NCBI GenBank assembly: GCA_024226735.1 | Contig: JAAELL010000252.1 | Coordinates: forward strand, 1-64,000 | DNA from: a bacterium | GTDB taxonomy: Bacteria; Planctomycetota; UBA1135; GCA-002686595 | Direction of reading: 5' to 3' | DNA: 64,000 bases | Shown here: positions 33,844 to 42,396 of the stretch, piece after piece | How the letters are laid out: each line of letters opens with the position of its first letter | How positions within the stretch are numbered: the first letter of the stretch is position 1 | Translations under genes and position numbers: made by a program | The notes under the pieces: model-generated | What the model was told of the DNA's origin: nothing | Seen by the model: only the letters and a program-made list of their open reading frames with translations | The model's database searches: none

Positions 33844-36582
33844 ATGCGATTCCTCGCCGTACTCGTTCCTCTCGCCGCTCTCGCGGCGCTGATCGTCGGC
33901 CGGCCGCTCTTCGACGCGGAGCGCGTCGCCTTTCCGGTCGACGGCGCGACGACCCAGTTGCCGTGGTCGAAGGTCATCGCGGGCGCGCCGGGCGAGGCGC
34001 GCGATCCGGGGTCGTCGGATCTCGGCGTCGCGTTCTACCCCGCCTACCGCCACGTCGCTCAGCGCCTCGCGGCGGGCGACCTGCCGCTGTGGAACGGCGA
34101 CGTGCACGCCGGCGTGCCGCTCCTCGCCAACCCGCAGTGGGGCGTGCTCGATCCATTCGTGTGGGGGCTCGCGCTCGCAGAGCGGCGCGGGGGTAAGGAG
34201 CTGTTCGACCGCGCGCTCGGTTGGCTGGCCGCGCTGCGCATCGTCATCGCGGGCCTCGGGGCGTGGTGCCTGGCGCGCGCCCTCGGTGCGGCTGCCGCGG
34301 GCGCGGGGCTCGCGGCGGTGGGGTTCGCCCTGTCGGGGGCGTTCCTGCCGTGGCTGCACTTCAGCGTCGGGCACTCCGCGCCCTGGTTGCCCTGGGTGTT
34401 GCTCGGCGTCGAAGGTTGCGCGGGCGCGCGGCCACGGCGCAGCGCGCTGGGATGTGCGCTCGCGCTGTGGCTCGCGATCGTCGGCGGTCATCCGGAGACG
34501 GCGTTCTTCGTGGGCCTCGCGGCGGGAGCACGCGCGCTGACGCTGCGCGTGGGGCGGGGGCGTGCGCTCGGCGCGCTCGCCGCGGGCACGCTGCTCGCGG
34601 GAGTGCTGCTGGTGCCGTTCGGCGAGTACCTCGCGCACTCCGGTGCTTGGCTCGCGCATCAGGCCCGCAGCGGCGGCGGCTTGGCTGCGGTCGACTACGC
34701 GGCACTCGGTGCGTTCGCCATGATCTGCGGCGCGTGCGTGCACGCGCGGCGCGTGCTCGCCGGGGCGCGGGACGGCGTCGCGCTCCACGTCGCGGCCGCG
34801 GCCGCGCTCGCCGTCGCGGTCTGGATCCTGCGCGGCCGGGGACTGCGGGAGACTGCCGGCGTCAGCGTCGTGTTCGACCTCTTCGGCCGGCCGCTCGACG
34901 CGGAGCGCTACACGGGACCCGGTGCGTACATCGAGGCCGCGAGCGCGTGGGTCGCGACTCCGGTCCTCGCGCTCGCGCTCGCCGCCGTGCTCGAGCTGCG
35001 CGGCAGCACGCGAGCGCTGCGCTCGTGGTCGCTGCTCGGCGCGTTCGCGTTCGCGCTCGCCGTCGGCTTCCCCGGTATCGTCGAGCTCTGGCGCGCCCTG
35101 CCGCTCGTGGGCGGCGCCGCGACCGAGCGCGCGGCACCCGTCGCGGCGCTCGCGGCGGCGCTACTCGCGGGCGACGGCCTGCAGCGGGCGCGCACACCCG
35201 CCCGCGTCGCGGGCGTCTGTCTGTGTGGCGCGCTCGTCCTGCTCGCGTTCCGTGCGCCGCCCTCGACCGGGCCTGCCGTCGATTCGTTCGCGGCTGAGGT
35301 GGACGGCACGCTGTACGGGCTCGATCAGCAGCTACCCGAGACGGTCGCCACCGGGCGCATCCCGGTCGCCGGCTGGCTCCACGCGGCCGTGCCGGTGCGC
35401 ACGGCCGCGCTCCGCTGCGATCGACTCGGCGTGCCCGGGCCGCCGCTGCACGTGCCGGTGCTGCACGTGCCAGTGCGGATCGAGCGCGGCGCGCCCGGCG
35501 AGCGGGCGCGATTCACCGCGCCGCACTTCGACGCGAGCCTGTTGGCGGCGGGCGCCTGGGCGGTGACGCTCGAGCTCTTCGACGAGGCGGGACCGCTCGG
35601 CAAGCGTAGCCTGGGTGCGTTCCGCGTCGAGCGTCCGCGTCGGGGCGGGCCCCTGTCGTTGGGGCTCGTGCTGCTGGGTCTGCTCGGAGTGGCCGCGTTG
35701 GCGCTGGGGAGTCCGCGCGGAATGCCCTGGCTGATCGTGGCGCTCGCGGCGGTCCAGGGGCTGGCGTTCGCGCGGGGAACACTGCACGACGTCGCGCGCG
35801 GCGAAGTCTTTCCCGAGACGCATACGACCGCGGCGCTGCGTGTCGAACAAGCCGACGGTCGCGTGCTCGGTGGCCCGGGCGTTCTCGTCTACAACACCGC
35901 ACTCGCCCACGGCCTGCGCGGGCTCGACGGATACGACGCGCTCGACGTCGCGTCGTTCGACGGCTATCGCGCGTACGCGATGCACGCCGGCACGAACCCG
36001 CTGCTCGATTGGAACGCGTCGGGGATCGACCTCGACTCGCCCGCGTTCCGGTTGCTCGGCGTGCGCGCGATCGCGACGGCGCGGCCGCTCGAGCACCCCG
36101 ACTGGGAGCTGGCCCTGGAGGCGGAGACGTTCCTCTACCGTGCCCGCGACCCCTTGCCGCGCGCGTTCTGCGTCCCGCGCATCGTGCCGCGCGAGGACGT
36201 GCTCGCCGACCTCGCCGCGTTCGATCCGGCCGCCGCCGCGTTCCTGGAGGAGGCGCGGGATTGGGTGCCGGCGAGTCCGTTCACGGCGGCGGAGGTGACG
36301 GGCGTCGTATTCTCCTACGACGAGGTGCGCATGCGGGTCACGCTCGACGGCGACGGCCTGCTCGTTCTGACCGAGCAAGCCTTCCCCGGGTGGCGCGCGA
36401 GCGTCGACGGCGAGACGGCGGAGGTATGGACGGTCGACTCGATGTTCCGCGGCGTCGCGTTGACGGCGGGCGAGCACGAAGTCGTGTTTCGCTACTGGCC
36501 GCTCAGTCTCATCGTGGGCGCGTGGTCGTCGGCGCTGGGCTTGTGCGTGCTGCTGGGGGCGGTGTTCGGGCGCTCGAGGTGA
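33844..36582 (+). CDS. YfhO-like polytopic membrane protein
   Basis: A 912-residue integral membrane protein with many hydrophobic helices in the first 480 residues, a periplasmic region and a last helix at the C-terminus (SLIVGAWSSALGLCVLLGAV). DLPLWNGDVHAGVPLLANPQ near residue 80, FAPLHYGxxRGxDA-like sequence HGLRGLDGYDALDVASFDGY, and the end LVLTEQAFPGWRASVDGE are characteristic of the YfhO family, GT-C-fold proteins that transfer lipid-linked sugars to envelope polymers. It is divergent from the GT2 gene that may supply its donor. Confidence 0.8.
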   Translation: MRFLAVLVPLAALAALIVGRPLFDAERVAFPVDGATTQLPWSKVIAGAPGEARDPGSSDLGVAFYPAYRHVAQRLAAGDLPLWNGDVHAGVPLLANPQWGVLDPFVWGLALAERRGGKELFDRALGWLAALRIVIAGLGAWCLARALGAAAAGAGLAAVGFALSGAFLPWLHFSVGHSAPWLPWVLLGVEGCAGARPRRSALGCALALWLAIVGGHPETAFFVGLAAGARALTLRVGRGRALGALAAGTLLAGVLLVPFGEYLAHSGAWLAHQARSGGGLAAVDYAALGAFAMICGACVHARRVLAGARDGVALHVAAAAALAVAVWILRGRGLRETAGVSVVFDLFGRPLDAERYTGPGAYIEAASAWVATPVLALALAAVLELRGSTRALRSWSLLGAFAFALAVGFPGIVELWRALPLVGGAATERAAPVAALAAALLAGDGLQRARTPARVAGVCLCGALVLLAFRAPPSTGPAVDSFAAEVDGTLYGLDQQLPETVATGRIPVAGWLHAAVPVRTAALRCDRLGVPGPPLHVPVLHVPVRIERGAPGERARFTAPHFDASLLAAGAWAVTLELFDEAGPLGKRSLGAFRVERPRRGGPLSLGLVLLGLLGVAALALGSPRGMPWLIVALAAVQGLAFARGTLHDVARGEVFPETHTTAALRVEQADGRVLGGPGVLVYNTALAHGLRGLDGYDALDVASFDGYRAYAMHAGTNPLLDWNASGIDLDSPAFRLLGVRAIATARPLEHPDWELALEAETFLYRARDPLPRAFCVPRIVPREDVLADLAAFDPAAAAFLEEARDWVPASPFTAAEVTGVVFSYDEVRMRVTLDGDGLLVLTEQAFPGWRASVDGETAEVWTVDSMFRGVALTAGEHEVVFRYWPLSLIVGAWSSALGLCVLLGAVFGRSR

Positions 36583-36593
36583 CTTTCTCGGGA

Positions 36594-36634
36594 GACGGAC
36601 CAACGGTTCGTCATTCGGGACACAATGGTCCGTC
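36594..36634 (+). promoter_or_regulatory. Perfect 9-bp inverted repeat just ahead of the Kelch array
   Basis: GACGGACCA (36594-36602) pairs with TGGTCCGTC (36626-36634), loop 23 bases. It occupies most of the 64-base gap between the YfhO-like stop and the first Kelch gene, and is followed directly by the SD-like GAGGAG (36635-36640) and the ATG at 36647. It could act as a leader hairpin, an operator or a terminator of the upstream gene. Confidence 0.5.
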
Positions 36635-36646
36635 GAGGAGCTCCCC

Positions 36647-38077
36647 ATGCACCAACCTGCTGTCGTCGTCTCTTGCTTCCTGTTTGCTTCGACCGCTTTC
36701 GGGCAGTGGTCGACCGACTCGCTCTCGGTGCCGCGCGGAAAACTCGCCGCGACGACCGTGGGGACCGAGGCGCTGTTCGCGGGTGGCCTGGGAGGCGGCG
36801 CTACTCACAACACCGTCGATATTTACGACGCCGCTTCGCAGACGTGGTCGGTCGCGTCGCTGTCGCTCCCGCGATCGAGTCTCGCCGCTGCGAGCGCGGA
36901 CGGCAGGGCGTTCTTCGCGGGTGGTCAAGCGCCGGCCGGGCAGTCGTCGCGGGTCGACATCTACGACGCAGCGAGCGGCACCTGGACGACGTCGACGCTG
37001 TCGCAGCCGCGCGATCAGCTGGCCGGGGCCGCAGCGGGCGGCAAGGTCCTGTTCGGCGGAGGGCGCGGCTTCAGCGCCGCCTCCAGCCGCGTCGACATCT
37101 TCGACACCCAGACGAACACTTGGTCGACGGCCGAGCTCTCCGTGCCGCGCTATCGGCTGGCGGCGACGACCGTCGGAGACGTCGTCCTGTTCGCTGGGGG
37201 GACGAGCGGTCACAGCGAGGCTCCGTTCCGCGTGGACCTGTACGACACGGCGACCGGCACGTGGTCGACGGCGACGCTACCCAATCGGCACGCCTACCCC
37301 GTCGCCACCAGCGTGGGGGACGTCGCGTTCTTTGCGGGAGACATCCACCCGAGCCTCTCCGTGGACGGGTACGACGTGCCCAACGGAACCTGGACGACGC
37401 ACGTACGGCCGGGCGGTCGCTTCCGTCTCGCCGGCGCCTCGGTCGGCGCGTTCGCGGTGTTCGCCGGAGGGGCGGGGTCGGGCGTGAACGGAGACGAGGT
37501 CGATCTCTTCGATGCGGCGACCCAGACGTGGACGACGGCGACGCTGAGCGAGCGGCGCTTCTCGCTCGCCGCGACGACGGTGCTCGGGCAGGCGATGTTC
37601 GCCGGTGGGTTGAGGAACTCGGCGTCGTTCGCCACCGTCGACATCTTCACGCCCGACCTCGGCGTGCGCTACTGCTCGCCCGCGAACGTGAACTCGAGTG
37701 GCGTACCGGGCCGGATCTCGGCGGACGGCTCGCTTCTGGTCGACGACCAGGACTTCACGCTGATCGCGGAGAACCTGCCCGCCGGCGAGTTCGGCTACTT
37801 CCTCGTCGGCTCGAACCAGGGCGCCTTCCAGCCGCCGGGCAGCCAGGGAGTCCTGTGCCTCACGTGCGGGTTCCAGGGATGCGCGGGCATCGGCCGCTTC
37901 AATCAAGGGGGGCTGATCATCCAGGGCCCGTCGGGTTCGATCGACGTCGACCTCACGAGCCTGCCGACCTCGCCGCCCACCGCGGTGCAGGCCGGCGAGA
38001 CGTGGAACTTCCAGTGCTGGTTCCGCGACCAGGGCTCCAGCAACTTCACCGACGCGCTTTCCGTCACCTTCTTCTGA
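36647..38077 (+). CDS. Secreted seven-bladed Kelch protein 1 with shared C-terminal domain
   Basis: A 476-residue protein: signal peptide (MHQPAVVVSCFLFASTAFG), seven Kelch-like blades of about 45-50 residues (pattern PRxxLAAxxVGxxxLFAGG...VDIYDAxTGTWSTA) covering about 20-340, then the shared domain (about 343-476) with VRYCSPANVNSSGVPG, EFGYFLVGSNQGAFQPPG, LCLTCGFQGCAGIGRF and ETWNFQCWFRD. A closed beta-propeller suggests binding of carbohydrate or protein outside the cell. First gene of the array; SD-like GAGGAG lies 6 bases before the ATG. Blade 5 is the most diverged. Confidence 0.85.
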   Translation: MHQPAVVVSCFLFASTAFGQWSTDSLSVPRGKLAATTVGTEALFAGGLGGGATHNTVDIYDAASQTWSVASLSLPRSSLAAASADGRAFFAGGQAPAGQSSRVDIYDAASGTWTTSTLSQPRDQLAGAAAGGKVLFGGGRGFSAASSRVDIFDTQTNTWSTAELSVPRYRLAATTVGDVVLFAGGTSGHSEAPFRVDLYDTATGTWSTATLPNRHAYPVATSVGDVAFFAGDIHPSLSVDGYDVPNGTWTTHVRPGGRFRLAGASVGAFAVFAGGAGSGVNGDEVDLFDAATQTWTTATLSERRFSLAATTVLGQAMFAGGLRNSASFATVDIFTPDLGVRYCSPANVNSSGVPGRISADGSLLVDDQDFTLIAENLPAGEFGYFLVGSNQGAFQPPGSQGVLCLTCGFQGCAGIGRFNQGGLIIQGPSGSIDVDLTSLPTSPPTAVQAGETWNFQCWFRDQGSSNFTDALSVTFF

Positions 38078-38081
38078 TCCG

Positions 38082-39530
38082 ATGCATGCACCTCATCTCG
38101 CCACACTGACTCTTCTGCTCACTGCGGCCGCGTCCGGCCAGTGGACGACCGCGAACCTCTCGCAGGCGCGGACTCAGCTCGCGGCGACCAGCGTCGGCAC
38201 CACGGCGTTGTTCGCGGGCGGGATCCACCAGGGCACGCACTACGCGACCGTCGACCTCTACGACGCCAGCACGCGTACCTGGTCGACTGCGACCCTGTCG
38301 GCAGCTCGCTCGGAGCTCGCCGCGGCGAGCGCTGGAGGCAAGGCGCTCTTCGCGGGCGGGCGTAATGCCAACGGACTGCTCTCGCGCGTCGACATCTACG
38401 ACGCCGCGAGCGGGACGTGGTCGACGGCGGAGCTCTCGATCCCGCGCCGCCAGCTCGTCGGAGCGAGCGTGGGCGGGCGCGTGTTCTTCGCGGGAGGAGA
38501 CGACGGTTCGTGGCCGCCCTCGGAGCGCATCGACATCTACGATCCCGTGACGGACACGTGGACGACCGACACGCTCCCGAGGGACCGCCAGCAGTTGGCC
38601 GCGGCGACGTGGGGGGACCTGACGATGTTCGCCGGTGGCGTCCACAGCCAGGGGCCCGTGATCACCGCCTTCATCGACGTGTACGACGCGGCGACGAGCA
38701 CCTGGTCGACCGCGGAGCTCAGCGCGGGCCGCCAGCGACTCGGAGGGACCGCGGTCGCCGGGGTCTTCCTGTTCGCCGGCGGCTCGGAATATGCGGTCTC
38801 CGACGTCGTCGACCTCTTCGACACGGCGACGGAGCAATGGACGTCGACGGTCCTGTCCGAGGCCCGGTACAACCTGGGCGCGACGTCGGTCGGCTCGTTC
38901 GCCGTGTTCGCGGGAGGCCTGCGGCGCCACGACGAGGCCACCGCTGCCGTCGACCTCTACGACGCGAGCAGCGGGACGTGGTCGACGACGACGCTGAGCT
39001 TCGCGCGCAACAACATGGGAGCGACGACGGTCGCTGGACAGGCACTCTTCGCCGGAGGCGCCGCGCCCGGGCTCGGATCCGTCGACACCGTCGACATCTT
39101 CGAACCGGAGCTGGGAGTACGGTATTGCTCACCGGCCAACCCCAACAGCAGTGGCGTCCCCGGCCGGATCTCCGCTGACGGCTCGCTCCTCGTCGCCGAC
39201 CAGGACCTGACGTTGATCGCAGAGGACCTCCCTGCCGGAGAGTTCGGGTACTTCCTCGTCGGCTCGAACCAGGGCGCGTTCCAGCCGCCGGGGAGCCAGG
39301 GGATCCTGTGCCTCACGTGCGGGTTCCAGGGCTGCTCTGGCATCGGCCGCTTCAGCCAGGCGGGGCTCATCATCCAAGGACCGACGGGCTCGATCGACGT
39401 CGATCTCACGAGCCTGCCGCTCTCTCCGCCGGTCGGTGTGCAACCCGGAGAGACGTGGAACTTCCAGTGCTGGTTCCGCGACCAAGGTTCCAACAACTTC
39501 ACCGATGCACTGTCGGTCACATTCTTCTGA
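38082..39530 (+). CDS. Secreted seven-bladed Kelch protein 2 with shared C-terminal domain
   Basis: A 482-residue paralogue of protein 1, starting 4 bases after its stop. Signal peptide MHAPHLATLTLLLTAAASG, then seven blades (for example ARSELAAASAGGKALFAGG and SRVDIYDAASGTWSTAELS) and the C-terminal domain from about residue 345 (VRYCSPANPNSSGVPG, LCLTCGFQGCSGIGRF, ETWNFQCWFRD, ending SVTFF). The domain is almost the same as that of protein 1, whereas the loops between blade strands differ strongly, as expected if loops carry binding specificity. It overlaps the next gene by one base (TGATG). Confidence 0.85.
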   Translation: MHAPHLATLTLLLTAAASGQWTTANLSQARTQLAATSVGTTALFAGGIHQGTHYATVDLYDASTRTWSTATLSAARSELAAASAGGKALFAGGRNANGLLSRVDIYDAASGTWSTAELSIPRRQLVGASVGGRVFFAGGDDGSWPPSERIDIYDPVTDTWTTDTLPRDRQQLAAATWGDLTMFAGGVHSQGPVITAFIDVYDAATSTWSTAELSAGRQRLGGTAVAGVFLFAGGSEYAVSDVVDLFDTATEQWTSTVLSEARYNLGATSVGSFAVFAGGLRRHDEATAAVDLYDASSGTWSTTTLSFARNNMGATTVAGQALFAGGAAPGLGSVDTVDIFEPELGVRYCSPANPNSSGVPGRISADGSLLVADQDLTLIAEDLPAGEFGYFLVGSNQGAFQPPGSQGILCLTCGFQGCSGIGRFSQAGLIIQGPTGSIDVDLTSLPLSPPVGVQPGETWNFQCWFRDQGSNNFTDALSVTFF

Positions 39531-40948
39531 TGCATAGATTCTTCTTTTGTGCCGTGAGCTGCGCTCTCGTTCCCAGTGCCCTCGCGCAGTGGACGACGGA
39601 CACGCTCTCGGTCGCACGCACGCAGCTCGCGGCGACGAGTGTCGAGGGCAAGGCGCTCTTCGCAGGCGGGGTCACGCTCGGGACGTACCACGACACCGTC
39701 GACATCTACGATGCGCAAACGGAAACCTGGTCGACCGCGTCGTTGTCGATCGCGCGGTCCCAGCTCGCAGCGGCGAGCGTCGGTGGGAAGGCTTTCTTTG
39801 CCGGTGGACGCAATCAGGGCGGGCGGTTCGCGCGTGTCGACATCTACGACGCGGCCACCGGCACCTGGTCGACGGCGGGGCTGTCCCAGCCGCGCGCCAG
39901 GCTCGCCGCGGCCGCCGCGGGCGGCAAGGTCCTCTTCGCCGGTGGAGAGGTCACCCTGGGCTCGACGACGCGCGTCGACATCTACGACACACAGACCGAT
40001 ACGTGGACGACGGCCGAGCTCTCCGAGCCGCGCAAGAGCCTGGCGGCGACTGCGGTGGGCGATCTCGTTCTCTTCGGCGGTGGCGATGCGAGCGACCGCG
40101 TCGACATCTACGATACGAGCACGGACACCTGGTCGACGGCATCGCTGTCCATCGCGCGGCACAGTCTAGCGGCGACGAGCGTGGGCGGACTCGCGTTCTT
40201 CGGCGGTGGCTCGGTCGGCGGGGATTCCGTCGACATCATGGACGCGGCGAGCGGCACATGGACGACAGCGACGCTGTCGGTGCCGCGCAGGAAGCTCGCC
40301 GCTACTTCGGTCGGGGCGCTGGCTCTGTTCGCCGGAGGCGCAGGTGGCTTCGGCGCGGGAGACGTGGTGGACATCTTCGACACGGGCACCCAGACGTGGT
40401 CGACATCGAACCTGAGCGTGGCGCGCCAGAGCCTGGCTGCGACGACGGTGCTGGGTCGCGTGATGTTCGCTGGAGGTTCCGTCGAGCAGGGCGGCATCTT
40501 CGACACGGTCGACATCTTCGAGCCCGAGCACGGCGTGCGCTACTGCTCGCCCGCGAACCCCAACAGCAGTGGTGCCCCGGGGCGCATCGCGTCACACGGT
40601 TCGCTCGTCGTATCCGAGCAGAGCTTCACTTTGGCCGCGGCGGACCTTCCCGTCGGGGAGTTTGGCTACTTCCTCGTCGGGTCGGGCCAGGGGACGGTTC
40701 AGCCACCCGGTAGTGACGGCGTCCTCTGCCTCGTGTGCACGTTTCAAGGCTGCGGCGGAATCGGTCGTTTCAACCAAGCGGGCCGCATCATCCAAGGGCC
40801 GGTTGGCTCGATCGATGTCGACCTCTCACATTTGCCCATGTCTCCGCCCGTCGCCGTGCAGCCGGGCGATACGTGGAACTTCCAGTGCTGGTACCGCGAC
40901 CTGGGCTCGAGCAACTTCACCGATGCCATCTCGGTGACCTTCATCTGA
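39530..40948 (+). CDS. Secreted seven-bladed Kelch protein 3 with shared C-terminal domain
   Basis: A 472-residue paralogue. The ATG at 39530 overlaps the upstream TGA and gives the signal peptide MHRFFFCAVSCALVPSALA; the longer frame upstream is antisense-like filler. Seven blades are regular and short-looped, then the C-terminal domain with VRYCSPANPNSSGAPG, LCLVCTFQGCGGIGRF and DTWNFQCWYRD. Compared with neighbours the CGFQGC motif has become CTFQGC, keeping the cysteines. Confidence 0.85.
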   Translation: MHRFFFCAVSCALVPSALAQWTTDTLSVARTQLAATSVEGKALFAGGVTLGTYHDTVDIYDAQTETWSTASLSIARSQLAAASVGGKAFFAGGRNQGGRFARVDIYDAATGTWSTAGLSQPRARLAAAAAGGKVLFAGGEVTLGSTTRVDIYDTQTDTWTTAELSEPRKSLAATAVGDLVLFGGGDASDRVDIYDTSTDTWSTASLSIARHSLAATSVGGLAFFGGGSVGGDSVDIMDAASGTWTTATLSVPRRKLAATSVGALALFAGGAGGFGAGDVVDIFDTGTQTWSTSNLSVARQSLAATTVLGRVMFAGGSVEQGGIFDTVDIFEPEHGVRYCSPANPNSSGAPGRIASHGSLVVSEQSFTLAAADLPVGEFGYFLVGSGQGTVQPPGSDGVLCLVCTFQGCGGIGRFNQAGRIIQGPVGSIDVDLSHLPMSPPVAVQPGDTWNFQCWYRDLGSSNFTDAISVTFI

Positions 40949-40952
40949 CCCG

Positions 40953-42392
40953 ATGCACAGACTTCTCATCCTTGCGTTGTCCTGTTGGTTCGCCCCGGCG
41001 GCCACCGGCCAATGGTCGACAGCGACTCTCTCGCAGCCGCGCGCCCAACTCGCCGCGACAACCGTCGGCACGCACGCGATCTTCGCCGGGGGCGTCTCGA
41101 ACGGCGCCCAGAGCGCCGTGGTCGACCTCTACGACGCGAGCACGCAGACCTGGTCGACGGCGACGCTGTCGATGGCGCGGTCCCAACTCTCGGCGGTGAG
41201 TGCCGGCGGCAAGGCGGTCTTCGCCGGGGGGCGCACGGCCGCGGGGCCGGTGGCGAGAGTCGACATCTACGACGCGGCGAGTGCGACCTGGTCGACGGCG
41301 GAGCTCTCTGCACCGCGGAGACAGATGGCGGCGGCAAGTGCCGGTGGGGTGCTGCTCTTCGCCGGTGGCGCCACTCCGAGCTCGGCGGCCTCCGATCGGG
41401 TCGATATCTACGATCCCCAGGCGGGGACGTGGACGACCGAGACACTGCCCATCGGCCGGTGGTCGCTCGCCGCGGCGGCGATCGGGGACCGCGTGTTCTT
41501 CGGTGGGGGCGCGGCCAACCCGAGCACGATGCAGGTCGACGTGTACGACACGGCGAGCGGGTCCTGGTCGGCCGAGGTTCTGTCGGAGGCGCGGCTGCAG
41601 CTGACGGCGACGTCCCTGTTCGGTCAGGCGATCTTTGCGGGCGGGGCGACGGGGATCTCCAGCGCGACCGTGGACCTCTACGACGCGGCGAGCGGCACGT
41701 GGACGACAGCGGAACTCTCCGACGGGCGCTTCAATCTGGCCGCTACGACGGTCGGCCCGTTCGCCGTCTTCGGCGGGGGGCGGTCGGACTTCCTGATCGA
41801 TTCCGACGTGGTTGACCTCTTCGATGCGAGCACCGCGACGTGGACGACGGCGACGCTCAGCGTCGAGCGCGCCGGCCTGGCGGCGACGACCGTGGGTGGG
41901 CGGGCGTTCTTCGCCGGAGGGGGCAACATCTCGTCGGGCTCGTCCGACGTCGTGGACATCTTCGAGCCCGAGCTCGGCGTCCGCTACTGCTCGCCGGCGA
42001 ACCCGAACAGCAGCGGCGTCCCCGGTCGCATCTCGGCCGACGGCTCGCTGTTCGTCGACGACCAAGACGTGACGCTGATTGCCGAGGATCTGCCCGCTGG
42101 CGAGTTCGGCTACTTCCTCGTCGGCGCGAACCAGGGAGCGTTCCAGCCGCCCGGAAGTGACGGGGTCCTGTGCCTCGCGTGCGGCTTCCAGGGCTGTGGC
42201 GGAATCGGACGCTTCAACCAGGCGGGGCTCATCATCCAAGGGCCGTCGGGCTCGATCGCCGTCGACCTCTCGAACCTGCCGACCTCGCCGCCGGTCGCGG
42301 TGCAAGCGGGCGAGACATGGAACTTTCAGTGCTGGTACCGCGACCAGGGTGCGAGCAACTTCTCCGATGCCGTGTCGCTGACCTTCTTGTAA
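40953..42392 (+). CDS. Secreted seven-bladed Kelch protein 4 with shared C-terminal domain
   Basis: A 479-residue paralogue starting 4 bases after the previous stop, signal peptide MHRLLILALSCWFAPAATG. Seven blades (MARSQLSAVSAGGKAVFAGG and similar) precede the C-terminal domain: LGVRYCSPANPNSSGVPG, LCLACGFQGCGGIGRF, ETWNFQCWYRD, ending SLTFL. The last ~265 bases are nearly identical to the end of the next gene while the blades differ, pointing to recent duplication or gene conversion of the domain. Confidence 0.85.
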   Translation: MHRLLILALSCWFAPAATGQWSTATLSQPRAQLAATTVGTHAIFAGGVSNGAQSAVVDLYDASTQTWSTATLSMARSQLSAVSAGGKAVFAGGRTAAGPVARVDIYDAASATWSTAELSAPRRQMAAASAGGVLLFAGGATPSSAASDRVDIYDPQAGTWTTETLPIGRWSLAAAAIGDRVFFGGGAANPSTMQVDVYDTASGSWSAEVLSEARLQLTATSLFGQAIFAGGATGISSATVDLYDAASGTWTTAELSDGRFNLAATTVGPFAVFGGGRSDFLIDSDVVDLFDASTATWTTATLSVERAGLAATTVGGRAFFAGGGNISSGSSDVVDIFEPELGVRYCSPANPNSSGVPGRISADGSLFVDDQDVTLIAEDLPAGEFGYFLVGANQGAFQPPGSDGVLCLACGFQGCGGIGRFNQAGLIIQGPSGSIAVDLSNLPTSPPVAVQAGETWNFQCWYRDQGASNFSDAVSLTFL

Positions 42393-42396
42393 TCAC

